Source: Chrysomallon squamiferum (lineage: Eukaryota; Mollusca; Gastropoda; Neomphalida; Peltospiridae). Taken from it: a DNA stretch of 64,000 bases. The notes under the pieces were generated by a model that saw nothing but the letters and a program-made list of their open reading frames with translations, searched no databases and had not been told where the DNA came from. The translations under genes and the position numbers were made by a program. The stretch lies in NCBI GenBank assembly GCA_012295275.1, contig CM022670.1, forward strand, positions 5,104,264-5,168,263, written 5' to 3'. The stretch's first letter is position 1. Every line of letters begins with the position of its first letter. This document shows, piece by piece, positions 1-13,579 of the stretch.

Positions 1-2800
1 ATGAAAAGCAGTTTGAAATAGTTTTAAATAGTTTTAAATAGTTTTAAATAGTTCCGCTTTGAGAGGTAAAAATCTATTAAAGTACCATTAAGACGATAAA
101 ATTTACCCAGTTGTAGTGTCCTTTTTTCCCCCAGCCGTAATATATGCCTTAAAAAATATATATCTCTATTTCCTATCCTTTGAAGATTCGGAATTTACAT
201 ACTAGAAGAATGCTTCCAATTTTCATATACATTAAAAAAAGCAGAAAATGCAGATCTAGTTGAAAAGATATCTAGAGGGGAAAAAAAAGGGAAAAAAAGA
301 AAGAAAAAAGTTAAAGTAACCTTAAATTATCAGCTGTGTCTAAAACGCCAGTTGTTTAATGTCTACGTATATCTAGATACCGTACGTGTATCTAGTCACA
401 GTGTTTAATTCCGATTGAATCTGAAGATACTATCATTAAACAGCCAAGAGTCTCGTTTTTTTCTTTTGTATGACAAGTGGTAATAAATCACTTACCTTTT
501 ATTTAGAAACATATATACATTTACAAACAGTTTATGTCCTTTTTCATTTGTTTAGATTGCATCGCTGCCTCAAGCTTAGCGAGATGGAAAAAATTCAATA
601 AAATTTCGTCACCTCCGAGTTTGTAAGTAAATTCAGGCAAACTGGACCCAGTGACTTCTTCACTTGCTGAAGGCTGCAGGCTTAAGACTTTTTGAACAAC
701 AGTTAAAAGGAAAAATGTTAAACTTTTATGACGTTTGACAAATTTGTACCATTTGCCCCAGGTAATAATTGTTGTTGGAATTATATTGATGTTAGAAACA
801 TTGTAATAATGAATTAATGAAATACCTTTTTCGTTACAAGTTGCACATCAGCATTATACACAGTCACCAAGAGAAAGTTCAGAAATAAAGAAAAAATGCA
901 TAACACTTACATATACGTTTACAGTGAGATTTATTTGTTTTTATTTATGATTATGTGAAGAAAAAAGAAAAAAAAGAAGAGAAATCTGTCCAAAGATGAA
1001 ATAACAACTAGATAAACATTCATACATATAGGTACTTAAAATATTACTGCATATTCACATACATTCACACACACAAACATATTCACAAAGAGAGACAGAG
1101 AGAGAGAGAGAAAGAGTAGATGAAAGAGATATACAGAAAGAGTGAGAGGCTCGTGCATTTCAAATAAATGAATTATCATTAATGAGAGAAACAATTGATT
1201 TTAAAAGTTAATAATAATAATAAATGTATAATTAAAAACCCGCGAGGTAGACATAACATTAAACTCGCATCCAGTCCTTTATTTAACAAAACCACTAAAA
1301 CTAATTTCAACATTTGACACTCTGCTGTTGCTGTTTTGTTTTTATTTTTTAAATTTCTTTTCACTCAGTGACTCATAAGATCAAATCACTTCAAATGCTT
1401 TTTTAATTCAGGTTACTTCAAAAAATAATGATATTTATTTCCATCAGTGTCAAAGGTAACAAAAAAAAAAAAACCCATTCAGTTTTAAAGTTTAATCAGT
1501 GGTAACAACTTTTTGAAACAGTCTTAGATTTCGTTTCTTAAAAACTAATCGAATGTTTGGCAGATAACAGCAACGGTGTTAATAATTGCTGATAACGTAA
1601 CAGTAATTTCTTTGTAAGCAGACATTCCTTCGTCACCAAAGCTGTTGTATCTCTGACCGTATTTCTACCAGTCCCCGCACTGGTCTAGAAAGCTGTTAGC
1701 ACTTTACATTTTTTTAATTTTAATTTTAGTAAAATACATATAATTATATTTCTTTATACAAATATTATTTGAAAGGGTATAACCTGGGGATAAGTCTGAA
1801 ATGATTGACAAAATCCATGATGGCAGCTCATAACTCAGCAACTGTTTTACTTTAAGGTTAAATCAGGTTGCAGAAATGTAGTCACATGAACTGATCTACT
1901 GAAAACTGTATCGTTTATAATCATTGCTGGCCTTGACGTGTGTGTCAACAAGCGATAGAAATTTTTAATTTTCTATAATAAGCTGCATTTCTTTACTAAA
2001 TCAGGGTTGCCAAGTTGAAAAATTAGCTATCAGTCTTTGGAATTGAAAATTGGAAATTAAAACGTGATTTCTAACCAAACTGGAAATTATTTGTTTTAAG
2101 CACCGCGCAGGTAGATTAAAATAAGCTAGTCCATATCTGATTTAATTTTGTAAAATTAGATTCATGTATGCCTATCTGGGGAAACTTTAAGTGTCAGCGT
2201 ACGGTTTTTTGTGGAATAAATATGTATAAACAAAGAAACAAAATAGAAGAAGAAGAGAAAACTACTCGCTGATGTCTTTCCAGTTCAGTTTTCAAGTATC
2301 CTGTAAAGACGGGTGAATAATTTCAGTAAAGGGCAGCCTGGTCATAGTTTGATGAATCATTTATGTGATTAATTAAATTTTGGAAAGATGAAAAATAAAA
2401 CGCGATGACACCGAAATAGAAAAGTAAGCGGCAGATATGCATTATATCTTCAGGTTTGCAATATATAACCGCTGTCCTGTTAAAACTTATTACGTACGTT
2501 ATACAAAAATATCCGCTGCTTTGGGCACAGTTTGGCTTCATGCACTGGTGAACGGTTCTGTGTATTAGAGTTAATGGTTAGTTTTTTTTTTAACGGGTTT
2601 CTTCATTATATGCGCGATCCGCCAAATTTCTTATCTAAACCAGGGTTGTGTTGACAAAGGGGGCTGCCTATTAAAACACTAATCCGTGGATAAACCCTGC
2701 TCATTTCTCACCATCTTTCTGTGATATAACCACTTGAATAATACAGTTTGCAGTCAGGTCACAGATAACAGGATGACGCGCTGACTTGTTTGGTTTGGGA
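1..2800. other. AT-rich non-coding DNA, no gene seen
   Basis: The stretch holds a short 10-bp tandem repeat (gttttaaata, about four units, 11-53), an impure AG tract near 1087-1113 and otherwise unique AT-rich sequence. The open frames at 1179-1364 and 2323-2541 (minus) have no recognisable family, no splice context I can defend and an AT-driven composition. I see no gene here. Confidence 0.6.
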
Positions 2801-2805
2801 TAAGC

Positions 2806-3115
2806 GTGTTCTTACACAGACCTTTATTTACCTACGTATGTATACTGGTGTTTGTGTACCATTATACATGCACGACGGTATACACGCCTGCATTTATACG
2901 TACATGCGTACCTAAATACATACGTACATGCGTACATGCGTATATGCATAGATTCATAAATACATACACAAATACAGATACGAATATAAAAAGGGTAAAC
3001 ATGCATGCAAAAACACTTATTATATACAAAAGCAACATTAGTATCATCATCATAATCAAAAACAACAAGAACAACAACAAAAGCAAAAGACTAAACAACA
3101 AACCCCAATAAAAAA
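2806..3115. repeat. cryptic simple sequence: TACA/CGTA then CAA-rich
   Basis: Interrupted TACA/ACGTAC words (including acgtacatgcgtac twice, near 2899 and 2921) pass into a CAA-rich tract at 3060-3105. Overlapping open frames on both strands here (YACTYV-like and poly-L/F) are products of this low complexity, not genes. Confidence 0.7.
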
Positions 3116-3431
3116 TAATATATATATCAAATTTTTTTTTTTTAAATTAAAAAATGAAATAGAATAACAACAACAATAGATCTCAATAGACAGACCAGTT
3201 TGTAATATTGTGTAGAATCTAATATATGAACACATTTTTATCCTTAATAAAACCACTGATTTTATGAACGGGTATTATAAATAGATAAAACTTGATTTTG
3301 TTTTAATAAACACAAAGCGTTAGAAATAACGGAATTTTATCTTATCTCCAATAACTGGTCCTGTAAATTCTAATTATTTTCTGCTTACCTTTTCTACATT
3401 TTTGTACCTAACACTGTTTTTGAAAGGTGTG

Positions 3432-3455
3432 AAAAAAAAAAAAAAAAAAAAAAAA
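3432..3455. repeat. poly-A tract, about 24 nt
   Basis: This is an uninterrupted A run after ggtgtg. There is no SINE or LINE body that I can recognise next to it, so it cannot be called a retroposon tail. Confidence 0.85.
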
Positions 3456-3459
3456 TGTA

Positions 3460-6180
3460 TACATCTTATTTGTTTCGCCAAGTAGGAGGCAAAAAAGTTA
3501 ATCTTATATTTCTGTGAAATGTGGATTTCATGGGATTAGAACGACAGTTTTGTGTGTTAAAAGTTAATCTACAAAACCCCTTTGGTTTTCTTCATATATT
3601 AACTTTGATTTAAGCCGATTTTAATATATTAAAATATCGCCTGCGTCAAAGCATGCACGGATCATTTTGTTGCTATAAAATTACTCACGTGTGCGATATA
3701 CACCTACATACGTAAAGCAGCAGTCTTATACACGCACACACACACACATACATATAAACAACATGTAGGGAAATCGCGATTTATTACCTGGAGATTTAGC
3801 ATTTCTGCGTGAATTCTGCCAGTGAAAATATAAGCGACATTCAATACTTAGAATAATATTAAGAATAACATTAAGAATAACTCATGTTAGAAAAATTAGA
3901 TATCTTTATTTATTTATTATTGGTTGTTGTTTTGGGGTTTTTTTGTGGGTTTTTTTATATATACGATTGGGGATATTAATACAATTGGTTATTATTTAAA
4001 TTTATATATATTTTTTCCGTCTATGGATAATAACTGAATACAAAACATTCAGGACCAATACTGATATTATAAACAGTATTAATTCATCATCATCAAATAT
4101 ATTAATATTTTTTCATCCGTATCTTCATCATCATCGTTATTATGATGATCATCATTGTCATCATCCTATCACTTTTTTTTACCACCATAATAATGATTAT
4201 TGTCATAATATATTTAATTTCGTTTTTCTTTCTTTCTTTCTTTTTTCGTTTCTTCTTTGTTTTTCTTTGTTTTTTTACTCTTGCGCCACTTTTGGTGACT
4301 TCATGGACATCTCTTTGTGAGGAAGACTACTCAAAATTCCTTCTGAATGTTGCTTCATTTGTACTAGAAAGAAGAGCATCCACTTCAAAGAAGGTAAATA
4401 TTTTCATCACTAAGAGTGTACTTGTGTAGACAGTCGGAATTTTTTTGATGGAAATTCTTTAATGACATCTAAGAAGTTAATTAGTCCCCGTTGACACCAT
4501 TCAAATTTAACAGACGACCCAAAATAAAAATAATAAAGAGAATGAATAATAATAATACAAAATAATAATAATACAATAAATAAATAAATAAAATTTTTTA
4601 AAAAGTAAAATAAATACAAGACAAAATGTAATGTTAAAACAAACTGAAAGAAAAACTATTATTTCCATTTCCATAAAGAAGATCAACACTTTGGAATTCA
4701 TCAACATTTTCTTCTGGGTTCTGGAAGGAAGAAGCTTATCTCACCTATTTTCGAGTTCTAAATTGCCTCCCCTTTTTTCAGCTTTCGCAATTTTCAGATT
4801 TGAGAAAAGAAAAGAAAGAAAAACAAGTGTCATTCTGATCCTCTCTAAAGGTGCCAGAGCTTTCCCATTCGTGTTTTTTTTTTTTTGTTCCCCTAAATAA
4901 AAAAAGAAAAAAAAAAAGAAAGAAAAAGTGATATCATTTTCTTAAGCAAGTTATCGTGGATTTACACAACACTTAAGCCTATTACAAACACAGGTTTAGT
5001 AAGACGAGTTGTTATGTCAGAGGACCAGCTATCTCGCAGAATGGAGCGCGGACACGTAAAAGTGAAAAGGAGTCTTTACCAAGTGGCTTTAAAACCGATA
5101 CCGTAATACACGGCGCTAATGAAACCTAGGCGGATTATCACTTGTCACAGAACGCCCGCTCTTTGTGAGGCGTGTTTGTTTTTTTGTTAGTTTTTCGGTT
5201 TCATCCATCGCACAAAGACGCTCTGATCGGATGAACGAGCCGGTTCAGAACGACATTCTGTTTGCTCGAGATGACCTCCGACCTCTCCGAGTCACTTCAC
5301 CAGACTGCTGGAGTATCTCGTGCCATCATCACAATGCAAGCTTCGCGTCGCAGATGTCGTCGTGCAAGTCGGTGATGTAAAGTTATTCCGTAGTGTCCCG
5401 CGTGAATAGCCGAACTGAACAACTGGTTAACGCCACCTCGTGGCAAATTTTGTATCCGTTATTAGAAAGTGAATTAACAAATGACTGATTACAGATACCT
5501 GAATGTAATTAATACTATTACTGGTGAAGCTGAATTGGTCACTTTAATATTTCTTTAACGACAAGACATGACGTATTTTATTACTAACTGTCATTCTAAA
5601 TGAATAAACAAATATTTAATTAATATTTAAATTAAACGGACATTAAAATTTAATTGCTAACGGCTCAAAATTAACTTATTATCGACCGACATCAGACACC
5701 TTTTGAATATGAGTTGTTATTAGGATTCAGTAAATAAACAGTGAGTGAATAATGTTTCAACACATTTTGATGCCAATGGTTAAAAAGTATCAAATGTAAT
5801 TACATGTAATAATGATCTGAGAGAGATAGCGTATCACCATAGCCATGTTTTACTGTTACCAGTTAGCATTAAGGATATATTATGTTCTCCTTCCCGTAGA
5901 CGTTTACTGCCATATATGGTTATATTATTATTATTATTTAAAAATTTAAATAATTTTACAGAGGTCAGTAGAACAGCAATAATAATTACAGGGGCTGTAG
6001 CAGCAATAACAACAACAACAACAGCAGCAATCACAGTAATAATAAAGTCAGAAATTAGGACGATCGCAACAACCAAAAATCCCCACATATAAAAGGTCAA
6101 TGTTCAAAAATAAATAACTGACAAACATCAAAAATAAACATATATTACAAAATTATTTTCGCTTCAGTTATTTCATTACT
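3460..6180. other. AT-rich non-coding DNA with one CpG-richer patch
   Basis: Mostly T-rich or A-rich sequence. The 5,010-5,450 part has visibly higher GC and CpG content than its surroundings and carries an open frame at 5165-5380 (plus, 71 codons) of unknown type. It could be a regulatory patch or an old unrecognised insertion. Nothing shows a product. CAA/TAA-rich low complexity follows at 5925-6040. Confidence 0.5.
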
Positions 6181-6664
6181 TTTAAAAGTGAATGAAAAAA
6201 AAATAAAATAAAATAAAAAAGAAAAAAATAAAGAAAAGAAAAAAGAAAAAAAAACAAATTAAGAAGAAAAGAAAACAAAAACGAATATAAAAGAAAGACG
6301 AAGTAAAGTAAAGATCAACATTCCAGGGTACACGAAATTTCGTAAATAATATTCAAATTCATTAATGACGTCAACGATGACATATATCTAACTAAATGGC
6401 CAATCGCTGAGCTGGAGAGCAATAATTCACTCGCGCTGCCAGACAAAGAGGTATTGTTGTTGTGGACTGAACTGGCTAATGTCAATATGTATTGAAGGTA
6501 ACAGAACCGTGCTATCTGTGGGATTATCCCAACATCAAACCAGTATTAACAAGTTTTTGTTATTTTTCAAAACATATTATAAGAAAATGACAATTTTAGT
6601 AAAGGAAGAAATTCTCCCGTAACGGATCAAGTTACGCATATTTCATAACGGCCTTTAAATCGAT

Positions 6665-6665
<1 letters not shown>

Positions 6666-6720
<55 letters not shown>

Positions 6721-6735
6721 TATAATAATAAGAAG
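6666..6735. repeat. (AAT)n microsatellite
   Basis: A nearly pure AAT array of about 20 units is followed by AAG and CAA units at 6729-6770. It gives spurious poly-N and poly-I frames. Confidence 0.95.
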
Positions 6736-6789
6736 AACAGCAACAACAACACTACTACAACAATAAAATAAAAAAGCTAAGCGTTAGAA

Positions 6790-6945
6790 ACCTGTACACA
6801 CACAAACACACATACACACCCGCACACAGTCAAACACACACATACATACACGTGTGTGTGTGTTTATAGATATGTAGAGAGATGGATAGGTAAATAAATA
6901 GAGAGATGGACGGATGGATGAATGACTGGATGGATAGCAGATATA
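6790..6945. repeat. CA/GT and GATG compound low complexity
   Basis: CA-rich words (6795-6850), a short GT run (6852-6862), then GATG/GATA-type words to 6940. The minus-strand frame at 6784-7023 is a translation of this tract (CVCVC, YPSLY). Confidence 0.8.
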
Positions 6946-7200
6946 AATCAACATGCCTGTTATCTGAAACGTGACAATACAAGAATACAACCAGAAATTC
7001 TTCCTGGTATATTTAATCTGCACAGGTTAAACTTCGGATTACCAATCATGACTCGATATATATAATGAAAGAAGAAGGAAGAATAAATGTTATCTGAATA
7101 AGAAAAAAAAAAAAAAATCAGTCACACACCTATGACTCATAGATTGATTTCGGAATTTTATCCAGGCTTTTCCTAGTATAATGATGACGTAAGATATTCT

Positions 7201-7290
7201 AAATAACAACAACCACAACAGCAACAGGAATAACAACAACAGTAATCGTGGCAGTAGGAAAAATAACAACAACAACAACAACAATAAAAC
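7201..7290. repeat. CAA-rich interrupted repeat
   Basis: Interrupted caacaac/aataac units produce a leucine-rich minus frame (7090-7284). Not a gene. Confidence 0.75.
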
Positions 7291-7510
7291 CTGTATAGTG
7301 TGTAAACTAATTCATCTTCAGAAACATTAGCCAGTGATAAACAATGAATAATAGTCTTTTATAATGATTTATTTATTTATTTATTTATTTGTTTATTTAT
7401 CTTTTTGTCTCTTTGTGATTCTTTGTATTTACCCTGAAGGGGCGGATTTTACTTTATGTAAGGGGGTTCAGAAACAGTTTGTAAATATTTATAAATATTA
7501 CAGGATACTT

Positions 7511-7512
<2 letters not shown>

Positions 7513-7596
<84 letters not shown>
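7513..7596. repeat. (AG)42 microsatellite
   Basis: A pure AG array of about 84 bp that causes the RERERE frame at 7364-7600. A TTTA array precedes it at 7366-7400. Confidence 0.97.
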
Positions 7597-7599
<3 letters not shown>

Positions 7600-9120
7600 A
7601 ACTATTTTATAGGGAGAAACACTTTCAGTGTTGTGTGTATGTCTTTCAAGATAAATAAATAAATAAAATAGCAACGGAGAGAATAAACAAATTCAGTAAA
7701 ATCAAATTAAATCAAATCAGGCCAAATAAATAAATAAATTTCAGCACTATCTAATCTTGATCCGTGTGATCTATGTTTTGTTATCATTTCACAAAACATG
7801 ACTTACCTCATTAAGACTGCATACCATTCATATTACACTTAATCGTCAGTGTATGAGGAGTACCAGTGCATTTTGAAAGACAAAGGAAATAAAATTTAAA
7901 GAAGTCTTTCGCGGTATTTAAAAGAAGTAAAAATGAGAAAAATCAAAATTAAAGGATAATATCAGATTTTGACATTTTCATGTTGATATATCTATTTTAT
8001 CATACTAAAAATGGCAAAAAAAAAATCTTGTTTTCCCCCATGCATTTATCTAGGTAGAATTCTGTATTTTTCAGGGTGACCCCCCCCCACAAAAAAAAAA
8101 AAAAAAAAATCCGATTGCTCATAATTTGATACTTAACTAGCACAGTGCGGTATATCTTATAATAATAATAATAATAATAGCAAGAACATTACACATTTTT
8201 CTTCTTCTTTTTCTTCTTCTTCTTCTTCCTCCTTTTATTATTAAAACAACAGAAAACAACAAAAAAAAATACATTCATACCAAATAAACTATAACAGCCC
8301 AGAGGTGTGAGGTATGGTCATTCATCCTTTTGCTCAATTAGAGAAAACACGTATAAAATCACATCAAACCGTAGTTAAACATAGCACACGCCAGACACCA
8401 ATAGAATCTTACGTTATCTCTGAAGGGAGCCAATTAAAAGCCCCGTTACAAAAATGCGCCGTTCGGTGCCCATAAACAACCGTGATGCACCATGACGTCT
8501 TGGGGCTCTGCAATCTCCGGTGACTTCGTAAATCCATCAGTGTATTATTATCGTCCATTAATTTTACGTGTCACTCGACAGTTCAATTTTCATATAGACT
8601 TGTGTCGTTTCGCAACAGATAAAAACTGTAATTTATTTTACAGTTAGATCATAAGGTACTCAATACCTAGTCACGTGGTCTCCAAGGAAGGACGTGTTCA
8701 GACGCTCGGCAGGGGGTCGCGCGCGTTTGTTATGTAAGCGGTTTACGTAATGTTCGCGTCATGTGCGTAATCCTAGATTAAATACATTTTGTTGCGGGAC
8801 TCGTTGCGTATTAATTTTTGGAGAATAAATATGAATCAGTTAATAGAAAACTGTTAAATAAATCGAGACGATTACGATCAATTTCAAGTTTATTTAAAGG
8901 TATTTACAAATTAAAAATTATTATCAAAAACAACATTGCTGTCATTGTTGCTTGACAAAGATTGTACTATGTATATTCCTGTTTATTTGACGGTGTGTTG
9001 TAAATACCATTTACTGCTATTGAACAGAGTCCATACTGAAATAGATAGCTAATAAATCATAGCATTAAAAAATAAGTCACTTTGACAAGTAATAAAATGC
9101 ATTTAGTTGTCGTTAAGCAA
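7600..9120. other. non-coding DNA, short SSRs and a GC-richer patch
   Basis: Contains short AAAT units (7651-7735), a poly-C/poly-A junction (8080-8109), AAT (8161-8179) and CTT (8199-8233). The 8,390-8,800 segment is unique and relatively CpG-rich (ggtcgcgcgcg near 8715). No open frame, tRNA or SINE is recognisable in it. Confidence 0.5.
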
Positions 9121-9139
9121 ATATTCATTAATTTATTCT

Positions 9140-9490
9140 CTTTTATTATTTATTTATTTATTTATTTATGATTTTTTCATTTGATTGATTCATTGATTTA
9201 TCAGTGCATGTACATTCAATGATCATTAATTAAGCCAACCATCTTAATCATCATTCGACCATTCGTTCGTTCGTTCATTCATTCATTCATTCATCCATCC
9301 ATCCATCATTCTTTCAATTATTCATTTGCTGATTTGTGGCAAATAAGACAACTTCTTTCATAGAACTATTATGATAGGCATAATTCTTCCTTTTATTTTC
9401 ATAAACATTACACTTTTTTATTTATTTATTTATTTATTTATTTTTTAAATTATTATTACTTCATTTTTTTTTTTTTTTTTTTTTTTTTAT
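9140..9490. repeat. TTTA, TTCA/ATCC and poly-T low complexity
   Basis: TTTA units (9146-9170), ttcg/ttca/atcc tetranucleotide words (9260-9310), TTTA again (9416-9442) and a T tract of about 23 nt (9466-9488). Confidence 0.85.
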
Positions 9491-9704
9491 TTTAATGACG
9501 TTTCACATCAAAATACTGAATCTAGCTGATTAGATCGGCGGGGAATAAAGATTCATACAAAATGAAAACTTAACACCATCCTGCTGGTTACGCCAAAAGA
9601 AAAAGAAAAGAAAGAAGAAAAAAGAAAACATCAAGATACAATCAACAGAAATTGTGTCAGCAGCACCAGCTATAACTTCAACAACAACAACAACAACAGA
9701 TAAA

Positions 9705-9960
9705 ATCTTTATATATATATATATATACTGTACATTTCATGCACACAAATATTTTTTCAAGCGCATATAGGTAAAGGGACGTACTTCATTCCTACATACC
9801 CATATGATCACATTTATATATAAAACACAAAAAGAGTAAAAATAAATAAACACACAGAGGCGAATAGCAATATTTATATTAAAGACCAGTACACATTCAC
9901 ACCCACGCACGCACGCTACACACACAACACACACACACATACACATACACACACATTCAC
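9705..9960. repeat. TA and CA interrupted microsatellites
   Basis: A (TA)n run at about 9710-9727 and CA-rich sequence at 9893-9960, which generates the CMCMCVC minus frame at 9737-9952. Confidence 0.85.
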
Positions 9961-10574
9961 ATGACAGTATACGTACAAATACCCAGAATGTAAAATAATA
10001 ACGTAAGTATTATTTTAAGTTACACGCAATACATTCTTACAGGTATATATTTATATATACACCTTAGTATATGGAAATTCATCTGACACGTCACTCATGC
10101 TTGTATTCAGATTGAAACGTGTTATATTCAAATCCACATCACGCCTTCTTTATGAAAAAAAATAAAAAAAATTGTTTCTCATCGTCCTGTTCTGATTATG
10201 AGATTACAGCCGGGTTTTTATTTTTTTTATTTTTTTATTTTTTAAAGTTTGTACTAAACATAGCTGTGAAGTAAACATCACAGTGATAGGGGCAGAGATC
10301 TGAGACAACTTTTATAGTCCTGTCCCCATTGTCCCTGCTCACCGAGTGAAGAGAAGAAAGATTCGTAGTCATCAGCCTGTGATAGCTGCGTTTAAGAAAG
10401 CAAAAAATTCGTTTGTGTTTGCAGATTTTGATGGTTAAAAAAGAAGTGAAATTGTGGGTTATGAGAGTACAGGATCGAGATATTTTAATTTTAATTTTAA
10501 TTTTTTATTTTTTTTTCGTTTTTTTGTAGATATTAAAAAACCCTAATGTAATTGCAGGAATTACAATTCGCGAC

Positions 10575-10791
10575 GATGTTATACAATAAACAAAACAAAA
10601 ACAACAACAACAAAGAAAAAACAACAACAAAAAACAACAACAACAAAACAACAAACAACAATAAAACAATAAATAAATAAATAAATAAATAATATATATA
10701 AATATGTATGTATAAAATGATGGCAGAAGGTAGATAAATAGATAGAAAGATAGACAAACAGTCATATATATATATATATATGTATATATGT

Positions 10792-10834
<43 letters not shown>

Positions 10835-10845
10835 GACAGGCAGAC
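10575..10845. repeat. CAA, AAAT, TA and GATA compound array
   Basis: In order: CAA-rich (10590-10665), AAAT (10670-10690), GATA (10730-10750), TA (10765-10790) and GATA (10792-10840). The two long minus-strand frames here (10505-10916) read YLSIYLS and are repeat translations. Confidence 0.92.
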
Positions 10846-11189
10846 ATACACAGAAACAGAGAAAGAAACAGGAAGACAAATAGAATTGGACCCATGAATC
10901 GATAGTTAAATAACAATACTAAATAATTAATCCTTTACTCAATCTGTCTTCAAATGAAAAGATGCATCATCTCCATTTGTACCAAAATAAAAAAATATTC
11001 TTTCAGACCTCAGACATACTTCTGATATTTAATGAACAAAAAGAAAAAAGAAATTTTTTTGAGAAGAATTGATCTTGCGTCCTACAGGAGTCGAAATAGA
11101 CTACAATAATCGACACTTTTTCTTTGACGTACGAAAAAAAAAAAAAAAACCCTACCACTCAGTATACTATTCAAGTAAAGCCCGTCTCC

Positions 11190-11630
11190 ATTTTTTCTTA
11201 GAGAGGACTAAATGCATTTCGTGTACAACACAGAGATAAGAAAGGTATCTGTGTCGAATCTGTTGACGCTCTCTGAAGCTTGACATGTAATAAACTGCAG
11301 TTGTTTCTATCTGATGCTGTACCTTGCACCGCGCCGAGCGACAAACACTGTATGCTAATCACCGAGCAGGTCTTGTAAAGGAGACGAGTAACACGACACG
11401 GCTTTAGGATTTGCAGGTGACAATCGCGCAGGTAAGAAGACACAGGAACTGGTCGGTTTCGGATCGGCGACTTGTCACCATGATGCAGGTAGGTAATTTT
11501 CTAAAGTGCAGAAGAGACGGGGGATCTGATCGGCGCGGACTGGAGAATGGCCGGTGCTAAGCCGCATATCGCTGAGAGAATTTGCGTTTAAAAGAAGACG
11601 AAATATCTCGTCTCTGTCCTGTTAAATACG
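11190..11630. other. CpG-richer unique segment upstream of a SINE
   Basis: GC is higher than in the flanks. A minus-strand frame at 11198-11443 (81 codons) has mixed composition but no recognisable domain. It may be a decayed element or a regulatory patch. No stronger call is possible. Confidence 0.3.
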
Positions 11631-11916
11631 GGGCTGGCTGTGTGTAGTTCTGTGGTTAGAGCGTACTGTGAGAAGTGACACGTCGCAAGATTGTACTTCC
11701 TCAGTGCGCTGTTTAAGCTGATATCTCTTCCCAGCTACAAGACTGACTGGTTTATCAAAGACTGTGATGTTAACTTTCCGGTATATGGGAAGGTGCATGT
11801 AAAAGATATTTTATTGCTAACAGAAAAAGAGTAGCTGCTTTTTCTCTCTCATTCTCTTGTACAACGCAGTATTTTCGTTGATTAAAAGTGAATAAAGTGT
11901 GTCGTTGAAGATTTAT
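11631..11916 (+). mobile_element. tRNA-derived molluscan SINE, near full length
   Basis: The head resembles a tRNA gene: gggctggc start at 11631, box A-like tagttctgtgg at 11645-11655 within a ctgtggttagagcg context, and a decayed box B near 11687-11700. The body carries the conserved words of a SINE common in gastropods, bivalves and cephalopods: ggtttatcaaag (11751), gggaaggtgcatgtaaaag (11787-11806) and ttgctaa with agagtagc (11813-11836). The tail, aataaagtgtgtcgttgaa (11891-11909), matches the family 3' end. The length of about 286 bp fits the family. I believe it belongs to the V-SINE-type RUDI-like group, but the family name is from memory. The box B decay and many substitutions say it is old and inactive. 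Confidence 0.8.
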
Positions 11917-13285
11917 TTTTTGTCAATATAATTTCCAGTCAAGCAGTATTTAAGTATTTATGCTGTTTTTAAAATACGACCGAACATGAGTTTTGCTATT
12001 TATTAGTTTTATTGCTATATAACGAATGGTTCCCATCATCAAACACTGACATGACAAACAAAAGTTAGACAGCGTAAATAACGCTCAATCCGCTTGGTGG
12101 TTAGCTTGTTTACGATTAGAAGATGAAGTAAAATATTATTAACGAGAAATCTTTTCAAAGTTTGTCATGCGGCGAAATGTATAATTATGAGATATATATT
12201 TCGTTTAAATGAAAAAAATGCTGCTTGTGAACATAATAAAAAGAGAGGATAAATGTAGTGAAGAAAGAAATCAGAAAAAAGTAAAAAAGAAAATAAATAA
12301 AAATATATACGTTTCAAAATTAGTTTTCAATGACAAAATTTAATAGTTGAATGACTGTAAGCTAGGAAGTAAGTTTACACCTGTGTCTCTGTCTGCCTGA
12401 TACCTACCTAACAACCTACCTATTTACCTGTCTGTCTTTCTAACACACACACACATACACACACACACACACACACATATATTTGTTTCGAATCTTTTCT
12501 TTAAATAAAAATGGTACAATACTATACAAAACAACATAGAAATTCCACTAATGTTCAGTAAAGAATGTAAATTTTTAATTTAATTGAAGGGCAAACCTTG
12601 TACATGTGGTGGTATTTTTTAATTAATAGTGAGATTTAAGGGCAAAGATTACGTACAATAAAATTGCAATTTTAAATAACTCTATAATACTTTTACGACC
12701 TCCGGTAAGAAGGTTTTCGTTTTTTCTTATCTTTAAGATAATTCAGAAACTACGTTTCTATCTAATTTGATAGATTACTCGCTTGTTTCCTCCGCTGTCC
12801 TAAAAATCATACAATATGTCAATAAACAACGCTGAGGTCGTACGACATACACCAGTGAAATAGTGTTTCTTATTTTAATCTTTGTCGCCATTTGCTTACT
12901 TGAACTTAGTAATGACTTGTTATTAAGCGAAAGTCGTACATGTCAATAAAGTACAGAATGCCCAAGTGTCCTGAACAACATAGAAAACTCCGGTACTTTT
13001 CTATCCCTTATTTCTGTCTTCAAGATAAACCCGAAACAGTTGTACATATATTTATTTATTTGCTGTAAGCTTGGAACTACTACTAAACTTTCAAAGGACA
13101 CGCATGAAGTACGTAAAAACTAATTTCTGGATTTTTAAAAATATTCTTTATTTAATTATTAACCTCGCTGTTTAATTTTCCATGCTGAAGAGTTGACTTA
13201 ACGAAACTGCATACATTTTACGTCATTCGTTTTCAAACATTCACTGATGATGCTGCTGATGATTTCGTATTTCAGTTTATTCAAT
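11917..13285. other. AT-rich non-coding DNA, no gene seen
   Basis: Unique AT-rich sequence with one CA tract at 12443-12478 (interrupted once). No credible open frame, splice context or RNA gene was found. Confidence 0.6.
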
Positions 13286-13287
13286 TA

Positions 13288-13290
<3 letters not shown>

Positions 13291-13367
<77 letters not shown>
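13291..13367. repeat. (CT)38 microsatellite
   Basis: A pure CT array of about 77 bp followed by cata/ta/tg units (13367-13407) and a short AG run at 13415-13427. It explains the EREREREKL minus frame at 13277-13507. Confidence 0.96.
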
Positions 13368-13372
<5 letters not shown>

Positions 13373-13579
13373 TACATATATATATATGTGTGTGTGTGTT
13401 TGTGTGTAGAGACCGAGAGAGAGAGAAATTCCGAGAATGTAATAACTACGTTTCAACCGCCACATGAGTAACGATGCAAAAATCTCAAGTGAAGGAAATA
13501 AAAACATGTACTGGAAGTCGAGTGTCCAGATTTCATCTTTATTAGCCCATCACGATTTGTATCACAACGCTTCACGGAC

